From NCBI RefSeq assembly GCF_002847445.1, contig NZ_CP025432.1, positions 124,001 to 188,000 on the forward strand: a stretch of DNA of 64,000 nt, read 5' to 3'. The notes under the pieces are model-generated. The model ran no database searches. It was not told the origin of the DNA and saw only the letters and a list, made by a program, of their open reading frames with translations. Position numbers and translations under genes: made by a program. Shown here one piece after another: positions 41,997 through 51,940 of the stretch (position 1 is the stretch's first letter; every line of letters begins with the position of its first letter). The stretch is from Paracoccus zhejiangensis. Its GTDB lineage: Bacteria; Pseudomonadota; Alphaproteobacteria; Rhodobacterales; Rhodobacteraceae.

Positions 41997-42884
41997 TCAC
42001 TCCAGGCTTCGCTTCACGGTCTGGTCCTGCAACTTGGCCAGCATCTCGTAGGGACTGACGGTGTCACGGATCGTCTTGGTCGCCACATGAGTGTATCGGG
42101 CGGTGGTCGTCAGCTTGGCATGCCCGAGCAGCACTTGGATCACGCGCACATCGGTGTTGGCTTCGAGCAGATGCGTCGCGAAGCTGTGGCGCAACGTGTG
42201 CAAGGTGGCGGGCTTCTTGACCCCGGCCATATGCTTGGCCGAGGTGAAGGCGCGGTTCAGTTGGCGCGGCGAGATCGGGTTGATCTTGGGCTTGCCGGGG
42301 AACAGCCAACCCTCCGGCCGGGCCTCGCGCCACCAGTCGCGCAGAAGGTTCAGCAGGCCTGGCGACAGCATCACCTTGCGGTCCTTCTGGCCCTTGCCCT
42401 GCTCGACATGGATCAGCATTCGATCACTGTCGATGTCGCCGAGCTTGAGGTTGCAGACCTCGGCGGCTCGGAGCCCTGCGCCATAGGAAATGCTGAGCGC
42501 GGCGCGATACTTCAGGCCTGGCCCCGGCGCCGCCATCAGGATGTCGGACACTTCCTCGACGCTGAACACCACGGGCAACTTCCGCGGTTCGGTGCGGAAT
42601 TGCATGTAGCGCTTCATCTCCTCCCGCCCGCAGGTCATGCCGAAAAAGAACCGAAGCGCCACGATCCGCACGTTGAACGTCGATGGCGTGACCCCGGTGT
42701 TGGTCATGTGGAGCTGATAGGCGCGCAGATCCTCCGGCGTCGCCGTATCGGGTGACCGCCCGAGAAAACCCGCGAAATCCCTGATTGCCCGGATGTGCGA
42801 CTTCTGTGCCTTGTCGCCCATCCCACGGATGCGCATGTCTTCGATCATCCGCTGCCGCAACGGGGATACTCTCTCCTCTGTCAT
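41997..42884 (-). CDS. Tyrosine recombinase of the IS91-type element
   Basis: A 295-residue integrase/recombinase. The N-terminal SAM-like domain is MIEDMRIRGMGDKAQKSHIR. Catalytic residues are visible as R in GAGLRAAEVCNLKLGDID, K in VEQGKGQKDRK, HTLRHSFATHLLE, GHAKLTTTARYTHV with the Tyr nucleophile. AGGAGG precedes the ATG at 42884. Pairing with an IS91 transposase is typical of one IS91 subgroup. Element boundaries were not located. Confidence 0.92.
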   Translation of the reverse strand: MTEERVSPLRQRMIEDMRIRGMGDKAQKSHIRAIRDFAGFLGRSPDTATPEDLRAYQLHMTNTGVTPSTFNVRIVALRFFFGMTCGREEMKRYMQFRTEPRKLPVVFSVEEVSDILMAAPGPGLKYRAALSISYGAGLRAAEVCNLKLGDIDSDRMLIHVEQGKGQKDRKVMLSPGLLNLLRDWWREARPEGWLFPGKPKINPISPRQLNRAFTSAKHMAGVKKPATLHTLRHSFATHLLEANTDVRVIQVLLGHAKLTTTARYTHVATKTIRDTVSPYEMLAKLQDQTVKRSLE

Positions 42885-43045
42885 GGGAACCTCCTGTCTG
42901 ATGATTGAGAAGGCCCCAATCGTCAGGCAGGATCGCCCATTCCCAAATGCAAGACGGTCAGATCAGCGCGCGACCTCAACAACACGCGCCACTGCCGCGC
43001 GAGCGGCTTCGTCCTCGGGCCGGGAACAGTGAGGAAGGTTCCTCT

Positions 43046-43672
43046 TCATCGCCGAGCCGCCGCCTCTGCCCAAATGTCTGGGATGGCGCTCCAAAACTTT
43101 GGGCGCGCGGCACGGTTGATCGGGGAGGGGTGTGCAGAGCAGTAGAATGCAAGGCGGTGCTTTTCGACGAGAGCTTTGGCCCGTGCAGCCCGACGGCCAA
43201 CTGCAATGACGGTTGTCAGTTTGGGCAACAGATTCATGAGCGCGTCCAACTGTCGAAGACCTGCGTTCATCTCCGGCGGCGTGATCTTGCGCGACCCGTT
43301 CCACCAAGGGATGACGTTCCACAGAACCGTTTCCTCACGCGCGATACCGGCTTGGCGCATGAAGTTGAAGATGGCCTCGGCGGTAGGATCATCATTGTCA
43401 CGGGAGATGAAGCCCGAGCCGGTCTTTCCGGTCCTCGCCCGGTCATCGGTCATCGGGCCGGGCTTTTCCATCAGGAAGAGCAACCTCGCGTTGGTGCCGC
43501 CGTCCATGGGGTCGAACTCGGGGACGGTTCCAAGATGTTCAGCGCGGAGCCATGCTGCATAGTCCCTCAGCGGAGCGATCTGTGGACGGTCCAGCATCGC
43601 GCGGCGGGCGGCGATGGCGGTCGGGTTCTTGAGGCTGCGCGGCGCATCGATTGACGTGCAATTGTCATCCAT
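43046..43672 (-). CDS. Uracil-DNA-glycosylase-superfamily-like protein
   Basis: A 208-residue protein with LLFLMEKPGPMTDDRARTGK, FISRDNDDPTAEAIFNFMRQ, ETVLWNVIPWWNG and AHPSPIN (the HPSP-type motif of the UDG fold). It may excise bases or simply use the fold for another purpose. It is co-directional with and just 3' of an ADP-ribosylglycohydrolase gene, suggesting a functional link in nucleic-acid or ADP-ribose repair. Confidence 0.75.
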   Translation of the reverse strand: MDDNCTSIDAPRSLKNPTAIAARRAMLDRPQIAPLRDYAAWLRAEHLGTVPEFDPMDGGTNARLLFLMEKPGPMTDDRARTGKTGSGFISRDNDDPTAEAIFNFMRQAGIAREETVLWNVIPWWNGSRKITPPEMNAGLRQLDALMNLLPKLTTVIAVGRRAARAKALVEKHRLAFYCSAHPSPINRAARPKFWSAIPDIWAEAAARR

Positions 43673-43675
43673 TCT

Positions 43676-44701
43676 TCAGGCTCCAGGGTAACGTGTCACC
43701 AGATCATCCATCTGGCCGGAGATAGCCAAGGCCAGATCCGCCGCCAAGCGCTCGATCAGGTCTTGGCACTCCACCTGTGCGGCCCATCTGTGTGACCGGG
43801 CCTGCCCCGGGAACATCAGGCCGAGCGCGTTGCCCGCGATCGCACCGGTGCTGTCGCTGTCGCCGGAATGGGTGACGGCGACGGCCAGCCCGTGTTCCAG
43901 ATCCCTGGCGCACCGGCAGGCATGAATGGCGATGGACAATGCCTCCTCGGCGATCCAGCCGCCACCGAGCTGTTCGGTCGTCTCGGGGCGGCTATCGGCG
44001 GGCGTCTGCAGCCCGCGCAGAATGGCGTCACGCGTCTCGGCCCCGAAGCTGTGGGCATGGCTTGCCGCAGCCTGCTCCAGTTCATCGCCGTCCGCCAAGG
44101 ATCGAAGGATCAGCGCCCAGGCTGCGGCAGCCTCCTGCCCGGTCGGATGGCCGTGGGTCAGGGCGGAGCACTCCATCGCCAGACCCCGCACACGATCCTC
44201 AGCGACGAAGGCGATGGGTGCCACACGCATGATCGTACCGCAGCCCTTTGATCCGTTCACGGCCAGCGCGCCGAAGGTGCGCGCCTGTCGCAGCGCGTCG
44301 AGACAAGTGAGCCCCGGTGCGCGGCGGGCATTCAGGCGCCGGTCGGCGACGAGACCGATGTCATCCACCTCGGTCAGCGGCATCTCTGCTTGCGTGACCA
44401 GCCAGCGCAGCAGCGCGTGATGGATGACGCCGGGCGGATGGCAGATCCCCTTCAGCGTCCCTCGCACCGCGGCGCGCACCAGCCCCTCGGCGGTGAACAG
44501 GGTCATTTGCGTGTCGTCGGTGATGGCGCCCGGGACCCCTTGATGGATTGGTAGATCCGAAAATCCCTCTGGCAAGCGGGCGCGGATCTGGGCCAGATTG
44601 GCGAACTCGATATCCGCCCCAAGCGAGTCGCCCATGGCCCCTGCCAGCAGGCAGTCGAGGATCTGTTCGTGGCGTGGGATTGTATACGTCGTCATGGTCA
44701 T
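43676..44701 (-). CDS. ADP-ribosylglycohydrolase (ARH/DraG family)
   Basis: About 341 residues. Family motifs: LAGAMGDSLGADIEF near the N-terminus, PGAITDDTQMTLFTAEGLVR, GSKGCGTIMRVAP, and AVTHSGDSDSTGAIAGNALG near the C-terminus, which together bind two Mg2+ ions. It would remove ADP-ribose from a protein or nucleic acid. The start at 44701 has GAGGAGAG upstream and is better than the longer frame. A divergent unknown gene shares its promoter region. Confidence 0.9.
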   Translation of the reverse strand: MTMTTYTIPRHEQILDCLLAGAMGDSLGADIEFANLAQIRARLPEGFSDLPIHQGVPGAITDDTQMTLFTAEGLVRAAVRGTLKGICHPPGVIHHALLRWLVTQAEMPLTEVDDIGLVADRRLNARRAPGLTCLDALRQARTFGALAVNGSKGCGTIMRVAPIAFVAEDRVRGLAMECSALTHGHPTGQEAAAAWALILRSLADGDELEQAAASHAHSFGAETRDAILRGLQTPADSRPETTEQLGGGWIAEEALSIAIHACRCARDLEHGLAVAVTHSGDSDSTGAIAGNALGLMFPGQARSHRWAAQVECQDLIERLAADLALAISGQMDDLVTRYPGA

Positions 44702-44777
44702 CAACTCTCTCCTCGTCATCATGCAATAGGGATGACACAAGAAAGCTTGCCATAGTCGCACCGTCGGGATTTTCCGC

Positions 44778-45413
44778 ATGACGCAGCAACCCTATGTCGG
44801 GATCTACTGGACCCGCCCTGTGCCGCGCGCAGGGTTCGTCAGACTGTCCGCCGATGTTGACCTGGCGGCCGGCCAAAGCCTGACGATCCGCTATCAACGC
44901 GATCTGGCGCGTCGCCACGTGCGGTCGGCGCGCGGCACGATGATCCGTGAGATTGCCTTGCTGGAGCTGGCTCCGGACCGGGCCAGCCGGGAGGCTGTGA
45001 TCGCGGTCGAACGCCTTGTCGAGACATCGGCGGGTGATGCGATTTTCCTGACCGTGGATTTTTCTCATGAAGTGAACTGGCGACCGCACCGGTTTCTCTG
45101 GGCCGCGCTGCCCACGGATCGAATGCTGGCACTGACACCCGACCCGATCCCGATCGATGGTAAGCCGTTCGAGCCGCGCCTCCACTTCCGGGCATGGCAA
45201 ACCGACGACGAGGCTCACAGGGCAGGCAAGGAGGATCATCGTGCCCGGTTGCTTGCGGCGCTCGCCAATCGGCAGGATGGTTCATGGTCAGAAAAGGCTG
45301 ATCACCTGAATGGCTTGGGCCACCTCACGCATGGGGGCAGACGCTGGACGGCGGACAATCTCCGAAAGTTCGTCGGTGCGGCGACAGAGAAAGTAACGTC
45401 AACCAGCCGCTAA
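44778..45413 (+). CDS. Hypothetical protein divergent from the ADP-ribosylglycohydrolase
   Basis: A 211-residue protein starting MTQQPYVGIYWTRPVPRAGF. The first 150 residues are beta-rich and of unknown family (FLTVDFSHEVNWRPHRFLWA). The C-terminal part (HLNGLGHLTHGGRRWTADNL) resembles the helical recombinase-domain segment of serine recombinases and may bind DNA. Possibly a partner of the ARH and UDG-like genes. Confidence 0.6.
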   Translation: MTQQPYVGIYWTRPVPRAGFVRLSADVDLAAGQSLTIRYQRDLARRHVRSARGTMIREIALLELAPDRASREAVIAVERLVETSAGDAIFLTVDFSHEVNWRPHRFLWAALPTDRMLALTPDPIPIDGKPFEPRLHFRAWQTDDEAHRAGKEDHRARLLAALANRQDGSWSEKADHLNGLGHLTHGGRRWTADNLRKFVGAATEKVTSTSR

Positions 45414-45612
45414 AGTGTGAAAGGCTCGCTGCACCCCGGACCAACATCTGGTTTGGGAAGGCTGCGCTGCGGCATTTGGCGTGTGCCGATCGTCAGCTCA
45501 GGGCCGGGAGCGACGCGCACCGCAGATGACCAAGCGCGCGCCATGCGGCAACGCCGGAGGTCCGCTCCGAGCCCAATTTGACCGATGCTACCCAGTGCCT
45601 GGATGACCGCTA

Positions 45613-46338
45613 TCAAGAGCGCTTCTGCAATTCGCTGTATGGGCAGACATCATCTTCAAACGGAACGTGGCGGCGACGAAACCTTGTTCCCGCTACAGCC
45701 TCTGGCTTGCCGATCTGGTCCATCCTGAAATGACGGAAGTCCTCGCGCTCGGGGTCCCATCCCACAAGATACCAAAGCGGCGGCAGGATGAGCATGGCCT
45801 GCGGTTCGACTTCGCGCTGTGTGAGCTGACCCTTCGCATCGCGATAGTCAAAGCGGATGAATTCGCATTGAAGAAATGCTCTCTCGAACGCCGGTAGCAG
45901 GTCTCGGTCCATCTTGCCCATGTCCGACAGGTTCTGGAGCGGTGAAAGCTTACCGATGTGCAGACAGTCCAGAAAAGCGCGCAGATCTTTCACCTTGTCG
46001 CCGGGTAGCGACTTTTCGATCTTGGCCAGTCCAGCATCCGCAAGTTCCGAGAACGGAAGGTTTCCAGCCGCGCGCATGGCGGCGACGCTGATCAGAAGGG
46101 CGAAGACCTCGGGCACAGCGAGCTTGGCCGTCGTCTGCATCGATTGCGGATCGAGCTGAAGCCCGCCGCCGCGTCCGACATCGGAATGGATCACATAGCC
46201 CGCATCACGCAACGCGCTGATGTCACGCAACACGGTTCGGCGCGAGGTGCCGACCTCTTCGGCCAGCGCCTTGATCGTGGATGTCCCGTTGCGGCGCAGC
46301 ATGCGCACGATGGCGTCTTGTCTGATGCGACTGTTCAT
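45613..46338 (-). CDS. WYL-domain transcriptional regulator
   Basis: A 241-residue regulator: N-terminal DeoR/HTH_11 helix-turn-helix (RIRQDAIVRMLRRNGTSTIK, EEVGTSRRTVLRDISALRDA) and C-terminal WYL-type effector domain (EFIRFDYRDAKGQLTQREVE, LPPLWYLVGWDPEREDFRHF). The start at 46338 is preferred over a much longer frame. Divergent from a RidA-family gene, which it probably controls from the shared 90-base gap. Confidence 0.88.
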   Translation of the reverse strand: MNSRIRQDAIVRMLRRNGTSTIKALAEEVGTSRRTVLRDISALRDAGYVIHSDVGRGGGLQLDPQSMQTTAKLAVPEVFALLISVAAMRAAGNLPFSELADAGLAKIEKSLPGDKVKDLRAFLDCLHIGKLSPLQNLSDMGKMDRDLLPAFERAFLQCEFIRFDYRDAKGQLTQREVEPQAMLILPPLWYLVGWDPEREDFRHFRMDQIGKPEAVAGTRFRRRHVPFEDDVCPYSELQKRS

Positions 46339-46425
46339 GCCGCCACCATAGCATGAAAGGTGACATTTTTTGGCACTGTATTGATCTACGCGACTTCCGG
46401 CAACGCAAGACAGGAGAATTGCACC

Positions 46426-46821
46426 ATGGAACGGAAAGCTGTGAACCCTTGGGATTGGTCGATCAAACTGGGCTACAATCAGGCCGAAGTGATCACGGGT
46501 GCCACCCGTCAGTTGATCTGCTCGGGCCAGACCAGCGTCGACGGCGAAGGCAACCCGCTGCACCCCGGTGATATGCGCGGTCAGATCGGCGCGGCGCTCG
46601 ACAACCTCGAGGCCGTCCTGAAGCACGCAGGCATGGACCTGAGCAATGTCGTGAAGCTCGGTGTTTTCGCAACCGATGTCGATGAAGCGCTGAAGAACTT
46701 CGACTTGATGGGCATACGATTTGGCCCGCATCAAGTGGCCCCGCCGATGACGCTATTGGGCGTGACACGCCTCGCGATTCCCGGACTTCTCTTCGAGATC
46801 GAAGCAACGGCTTTGGCCTGA
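46426..46821 (+). CDS. RidA/YjgF-family protein
   Basis: A 131-residue protein with the family layout: VNPWDWSIKLGYNQAEVITG, RQLICSGQTSVDGEGNPLHP, GDMRGQIGAALDNLEAVLKH, ending VTRLAIPGLLFEIEATALA. RidA proteins hydrolyse reactive enamine/imine intermediates or act as aminoacrylate deaminases. CAGGAGAA lies upstream of the ATG. Divergent from the WYL regulator. Confidence 0.88.
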   Translation: MERKAVNPWDWSIKLGYNQAEVITGATRQLICSGQTSVDGEGNPLHPGDMRGQIGAALDNLEAVLKHAGMDLSNVVKLGVFATDVDEALKNFDLMGIRFGPHQVAPPMTLLGVTRLAIPGLLFEIEATALA

Positions 46822-47237
46822 GAACGGAAAAAGCGGCCGTTCGAGGCAAAACCGTGAACGTCCGCTCCGTCCCGCTCTGCCGCCATCCGGCCAGCGGAAA
46901 TGCTGCGCAACGCTCGAACTTCCGCTTCGGTGAAGCTGCACTGCGGCATCTGCCCGCCTACGAACAGCGGCTGTGGGCCGGGCGTGCCATGTCGCTCTGC
47001 CAGGATGGTCACACGGCCTGCCGCACCGCCGCATGACCGCATCGAGCCGTTTTTGACGAATGCTGCCGAGCGACTGGACGGCCGCTTCGGCGGACCCGCA
47101 GCTTAGCGAGGTGTTCTCCGTTCGGGTCTAGACATACTCCGTAATGCGTTTCAACAAGGCGACACCGGCACCTGATAGAACGCCGCAAGAAGACGTAAGC
47201 TCTTGACGACGCCCGGTGTCGAGCGGGTGGGGTCCTG
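46822..47237. other. Intergenic region between ridA and the copper-oxidase fragment
   Basis: Over 400 bases without a supportable gene. The frames present are Arg/Ala-rich without motifs. It looks like decayed sequence at a cargo junction. Confidence 0.4.
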
Positions 47238-47426
47238 TTATGTGACCGTAAACTGCCCCATCATGCCCGCATCCTCGTGTTCGAGGATGTGGCAGTGATA
47301 CATGAATGGTGTCTCTTCCGAAGCCAGCTTGTCGAACCTCAGCAGGATTTCGGTCGGACCCTGCACACGGACGACATCTTTCCAACCGATCTGCGCCGAG
47401 TCGACCGGCCGTCCGTTCTGACTCAC
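47238..47426 (-). pseudogene. C-terminal fragment of a multicopper oxidase
   Basis: About 62 residues with GWKDVVRVQGPTEILLRFDK and PFMYHCHILEHEDAGMMGQF, the unmistakable C-terminal copper-binding HCH motif of bilirubin-oxidase/CueO-type enzymes. The rest of the gene is missing; it is cut at the junction with the metal-regulator gene. A remnant of a metal-resistance cluster. Confidence 0.85.
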
Positions 47427-47767
47427 GCCTCACGATAATTGTCACACGCCTCAACACCCTCTGCGACCACGTCGAGAAGTGCGTCCACATCGTTCAGAAG
47501 GACCGTGATGCGCGGGCTGCTGATACGGTAGCGGATGAAACGCCCATGGCGATCGCTGGCGACAAGCCCGCACTCCAGCAGGCACCTCAGATGGTTGGAG
47601 ACGTTGGGTTGCGATAGTTTCGTCCGCTCGACGAGCTCGTGAACGGCCAATGGCTCGTTACAAAGTGCACCGAGGATGGCCAGGCGGCTCGGGTCCGCGA
47701 AGCCGCGAAACAGCTTCGCCCGTCGCTCGATGGTTGCGCTCTTGCGGTCATCGACGAATTGCGCCAT
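47423..47767 (-). CDS. ArsR/SmtB-family metal sensor, CmtR-like
   Basis: A 114-residue winged-helix repressor: DPSRLAILGALCNEPLAVHE, LSQPNVSNHLRCLLECGLVA, HGRFIRYRI. C62 and C66 form a Cys-x3-Cys pair in the recognition helix and C108 lies near the C-terminus, matching the three-Cys Cd/Pb site of CmtR. It is divergent from the CDF transporter it presumably represses. The start at 47767 has GAGGAGTG upstream. Confidence 0.88.
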   Translation of the reverse strand: MAQFVDDRKSATIERRAKLFRGFADPSRLAILGALCNEPLAVHELVERTKLSQPNVSNHLRCLLECGLVASDRHGRFIRYRISSPRITVLLNDVDALLDVVAEGVEACDNYREA

Positions 47768-47825
47768 ATCACTCCTCGCTGATATGTTGTTCTTTGATTC
47801 ATTAGCTAGCAGGAATAGCGCGACC

Positions 47826-48680
47826 ATGGCCAACACCGAAAGTGCCGGATTGACGGCAGATGCCCCGCCCGTCCGTTACCGGGTTTCCGGTATGGACTGC
47901 GCCAAGGATGCCGCACAGATCGAGCGGGCGGCACAGTCGGCCGGAGTCGCGCCCGGCGATGTGAAGGTGTCGGCCGCAACTCACATCATGACACTGAATG
48001 CCCCCGAAGCGCGCCTGCCGGACATCGAAAAGGCAGTCGCGGTGACAGGCTATGGCTTCGACCGGATCGATGGCGATGAAGACATTCCGCCGAATCCTGC
48101 CCATCAGGACCCGGCCTACCGCCGCGCCCTCTGGATCGTCGTGATCCTGAACGTGGGATACGGGGTCCTCGAAATGATCGGCGGTTTCATTTCCGGATCG
48201 CAGGCCGTGAAGGCCGATGCGCTCGATTTCATCGGCGATGGCGCGATCACCTTCCTCGGCCTGCTGGCCATCGGCTGGAGCCTCGCTTGGCGGGCACGGT
48301 CGGCTCTGATCCAAGGCATCTTCCTCGGGCTCCTCGGTCTTGGCGTCCTCGGCACGACCATCGTCCGGGTCTTCGAACAGACGACGCCGGATGCAGGTCT
48401 CATGGGCCTGCTTGGCATGATCGCCCTTGTCGTCAACGCCATCTCCGTTCTGCCACTGCTGCGGTTCCGCAAGGGCGACGCGAACATGCGGGCCGTCTGG
48501 CTCTTCTCGCGCAACGACGCCATCGGTAATGCGGCGGTCGTCGTTGCCGCCGGTCTTGTGGCGTGGCTGGGCAGCGCATGGCCAGACCTCATCGTCGCTT
48601 TCGGTATCGCCGGGCTGTTCCTGCACTCGTCATGGGCGATCATCCGCGACGCGCGGGCCGATCTGAAGGCGCCGGCATGA
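47826..48680 (+). CDS. Cation diffusion facilitator with an N-terminal HMA-like domain
   Basis: A 284-residue transporter. An N-terminal heavy-metal-associated-like domain (RYRVSGMDCAKDAAQIERAA) has only one Cys of the usual CxxC pair. It is followed by about six membrane segments with CDF signatures (MIGGFISGSQAVKADALDFI, with acidic residues for metal binding). It would export Cd/Zn/Pb from the cytoplasm. Divergent from the CmtR-like sensor and overlapping lspA. Confidence 0.88.
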   Translation: MANTESAGLTADAPPVRYRVSGMDCAKDAAQIERAAQSAGVAPGDVKVSAATHIMTLNAPEARLPDIEKAVAVTGYGFDRIDGDEDIPPNPAHQDPAYRRALWIVVILNVGYGVLEMIGGFISGSQAVKADALDFIGDGAITFLGLLAIGWSLAWRARSALIQGIFLGLLGLGVLGTTIVRVFEQTTPDAGLMGLLGMIALVVNAISVLPLLRFRKGDANMRAVWLFSRNDAIGNAAVVVAAGLVAWLGSAWPDLIVAFGIAGLFLHSSWAIIRDARADLKAPA

Positions 48681-49177
48681 ATAGCCGCTTTCTGGGCGGG
48701 CTTTGCGCCATCGCAGCCTTTGGTCTCGATCAGGGCACCAAGGCGCTTGCCCTGAACACACCGGCGCTTGAGCGCGGAGTCGAGGTTCTGCCCTTTCTCA
48801 ATCTCGTGCGGGTTCTGAACGATGGCGTCAGCTTCGGTATGTTGGGCGGGATCGTGCCATGGTGGGGTCTCATCGCACTTGCTGCCGTAATCGTGGCATG
48901 GCTGCTGATCTGGTTGTGGCGCGCGCCGGACAGGCTGACGGCTGCCGCTCTCGGTCTGATCATCGGCGGCGCGCTCGGCAATGTCCTCGACCGGCTGCGT
49001 TATCGGGCCGTCCCAGACTTTCTGGATTTCCATTACGGAACATACCACTGGCCGTCCTTCAATCTTGCGGATGTGGCGATTTTCTGCGGTGCAGTCCTGC
49101 TGTTCTGGGACAGCTTCCGCTCGGCGCAGAACAAGCCCGAACGTAACCACCGAGAAGAAAACGTTACGGGGAAATAA
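48677..49177 (+). CDS. lspA: Signal peptidase II (LspA) of the metal-resistance cluster
   Basis: A 166-residue membrane protease with four hydrophobic segments. Catalytic-region motifs are GALGNVLDRLRYRAVPDFLD and HWPSFNLADVAIF (one Asp in each). The start overlaps the CDF stop (ATGA). LspA homologues in Cd/Pb resistance operons are linked to lead resistance (PbrB/C type), which fits the CmtR-like sensor. Confidence 0.92.
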   Translation: MNSRFLGGLCAIAAFGLDQGTKALALNTPALERGVEVLPFLNLVRVLNDGVSFGMLGGIVPWWGLIALAAVIVAWLLIWLWRAPDRLTAAALGLIIGGALGNVLDRLRYRAVPDFLDFHYGTYHWPSFNLADVAIFCGAVLLFWDSFRSAQNKPERNHREENVTGK

Positions 49178-49180
49178 TCG

Positions 49181-49270
49181 ATGTCCAGCATTCCATCCGC
49201 AAAGGGCATCGACAGCACGCTTGCCCTGCTGCGCAAGGCACGGCGGACAGCCGCCCGCCATGACCTCCTT
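49181..49270 (+). pseudogene. Possible 5' fragment of a cytochrome P450 peroxygenase
   Basis: The first 30 residues after an ATG (MSSIPSAKGIDSTLALLRKA) resemble the N-terminus of CypC/SPalpha-type fatty-acid peroxygenases; after that the frame becomes Arg-rich and loses similarity. The rest has been replaced by the convergent gdhA end. A tentative call. Confidence 0.35.
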
Positions 49271-49289
49271 TCGCCGCGCCGTGTTCGGC

Positions 49290-50666
<1,377 letters not shown>

Positions 50667-50829
50667 TTATCCGGACAGTGTGTTAGCCGTCATCTTAGGC
50701 AACCGGAATGGTGAAAAGCGCAATCTTTGAACATTGTGTTTTAATGTTAGGCAATAAGTTGAGGGAGTGCGCGTGATCGGCTGTCTCGACCACTGAAGTG
50801 GACAGCGTGAGCTATCACCCGAACGTCGG

Positions 50830-51240
50830 ACAATCCGGCGGTAGTTGTTCGTCGGATATCCACCGCCAATACCGGTCTTGTCATTGACCTACTCGTCATT
50901 TGCTACCAGATGCTGCGCCACAGTCCGGCAGCCAGCAGTGAGGTCAAGTCGCTTACAGCATTGGCGGCGATGGGGCATAAGGCGAAGCGGGCCACCATCT
51001 ACGGCGGCGAAGGCAACGACTCGCTGTGGGGCGGGTCCGGCAACAACGTTCTTTGGGGCGGATCGGGCAACGATGCCATCTGGGCCGGGGCTGGCCACGA
51101 CCGCATTGACGCAGGCGAAGGCAACGACATCGTCCACGCGGGCGCAGGCAACAACATTGTCAGTCTGGGCGAGGGCAATGATGTCGTCGTGACCCTGGGC
51201 GGTCGTGACACGCTGAACGGCGGCGAAGGCAATGACCGCA
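50830..51240 (+). pseudogene. Truncated RTX (hemolysin-type) repeat protein
   Basis: The frame through ATG 50910 encodes tandem nonapeptides such as GGEGNDSLWGGSGNNVLWGG and AGEGNDIVHAGAGNNIVSLG, calcium-binding RTX repeats. It is interrupted at 51241 by the left end of the ISKra4-like element and no RTX sequence resumes at 52701. No upstream domain remains. It is a remnant of a secreted adhesin/toxin-type gene. Confidence 0.8.
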
Positions 51241-51264
51241 GGGAGTGGACAGAACATGGGGGTC
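51241..51264. repeat. Left terminal inverted repeat of the ISKra4-like element
   Basis: A 24-base sequence (begins GGGAGTGGACAGAACATG) that is the exact reverse complement of 52677-52700. Confidence 0.95.
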
Positions 51265-51940
51265 ATGCGGGGCGTTTTCTGTTTGCGACGGTCAGCCGAC
51301 CATCGAGAACTGCGGCCCTTGTGACGGCTACTCGGTGAGCCCCTTTGGGCGACCAACGCATCCTCCTGCGCTTTCCCATGCGGGCATTGGCAATGTCATC
51401 AACTGATCCTTCGGCACGAGAAGACGAGATGGGCAGCCCGTTACGGTACCGTCGGCCATAGTCGACAAGGGCTTCCATGTTGTTCGCGAGATAGGTGTAC
51501 AGTGTCTCGCAGCGGGCCTGCACACGAGCGGCAGCGGTGCGCACAGCCAGAGGTTCTTCCCCGAGGCCGACGCGATCATGCATCAGCGCCTTCAGATATG
51601 TTTCCGCCACCCGTGCTCTGCCATGCCAAAGCCGCCAACGGAGGCTCTTCGCGGGGCGCTGGAACAGCACTGGAACTCCAGTGAACCCCGGTGTCTGGAC
51701 CAGACCCTGAACGGCGGCCTCGATATGTTGAATGCGCTTCGAGATGTGCCACCAGTCGAGGATATGTTTCACCTGACCGTCGCCACCCACGGCATTCCGT
51801 ATGAGGTTCGGGAGAGCAAGCTCGCCATCAGAGATTACCGTCAACAGACGGCCTGCTTCCATCCATAGTCGGACAGCTCTTCTCGCATGCGGCTGCTTGG
51901 CGATGCCGTCGCATTGGCGACCAAGCCAAATCGTCGGCAC
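51263..51940 (-). CDS. ISKra4-like transposase, C-terminal frame
   Basis: A 225-residue frame: LLTVISDGELALPNLIRNAV (second catalytic-Asp region), ILDWWHISKRIQHIEAAVQG, and SSRAEGSVDDIANARMGKRR near the end (Glu region). It continues the upstream frame after a phase shift. The first residues before GIAKQPHARRAV are probably not translated as such. Confidence 0.8.
   Translation of the reverse strand: MPTIWLGRQCDGIAKQPHARRAVRLWMEAGRLLTVISDGELALPNLIRNAVGGDGQVKHILDWWHISKRIQHIEAAVQGLVQTPGFTGVPVLFQRPAKSLRWRLWHGRARVAETYLKALMHDRVGLGEEPLAVRTAAARVQARCETLYTYLANNMEALVDYGRRYRNGLPISSSRAEGSVDDIANARMGKRRRMRWSPKGAHRVAVTRAAVLDGRLTVANRKRPA

Larger units (their letters stand above)
40785..42884 (-). mobile_element. 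IS91-type insertion element (minimum extent)
   Basis: It is defined here only by its two genes, tyrosine recombinase then HUH transposase. IS91 elements lack terminal inverted repeats, so the true ends (oriIS and terIS) need comparison with other copies. It separates the SIR2-HerA operon from the ADP-ribosylglycohydrolase cluster and could have mobilised either. Confidence 0.8.
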
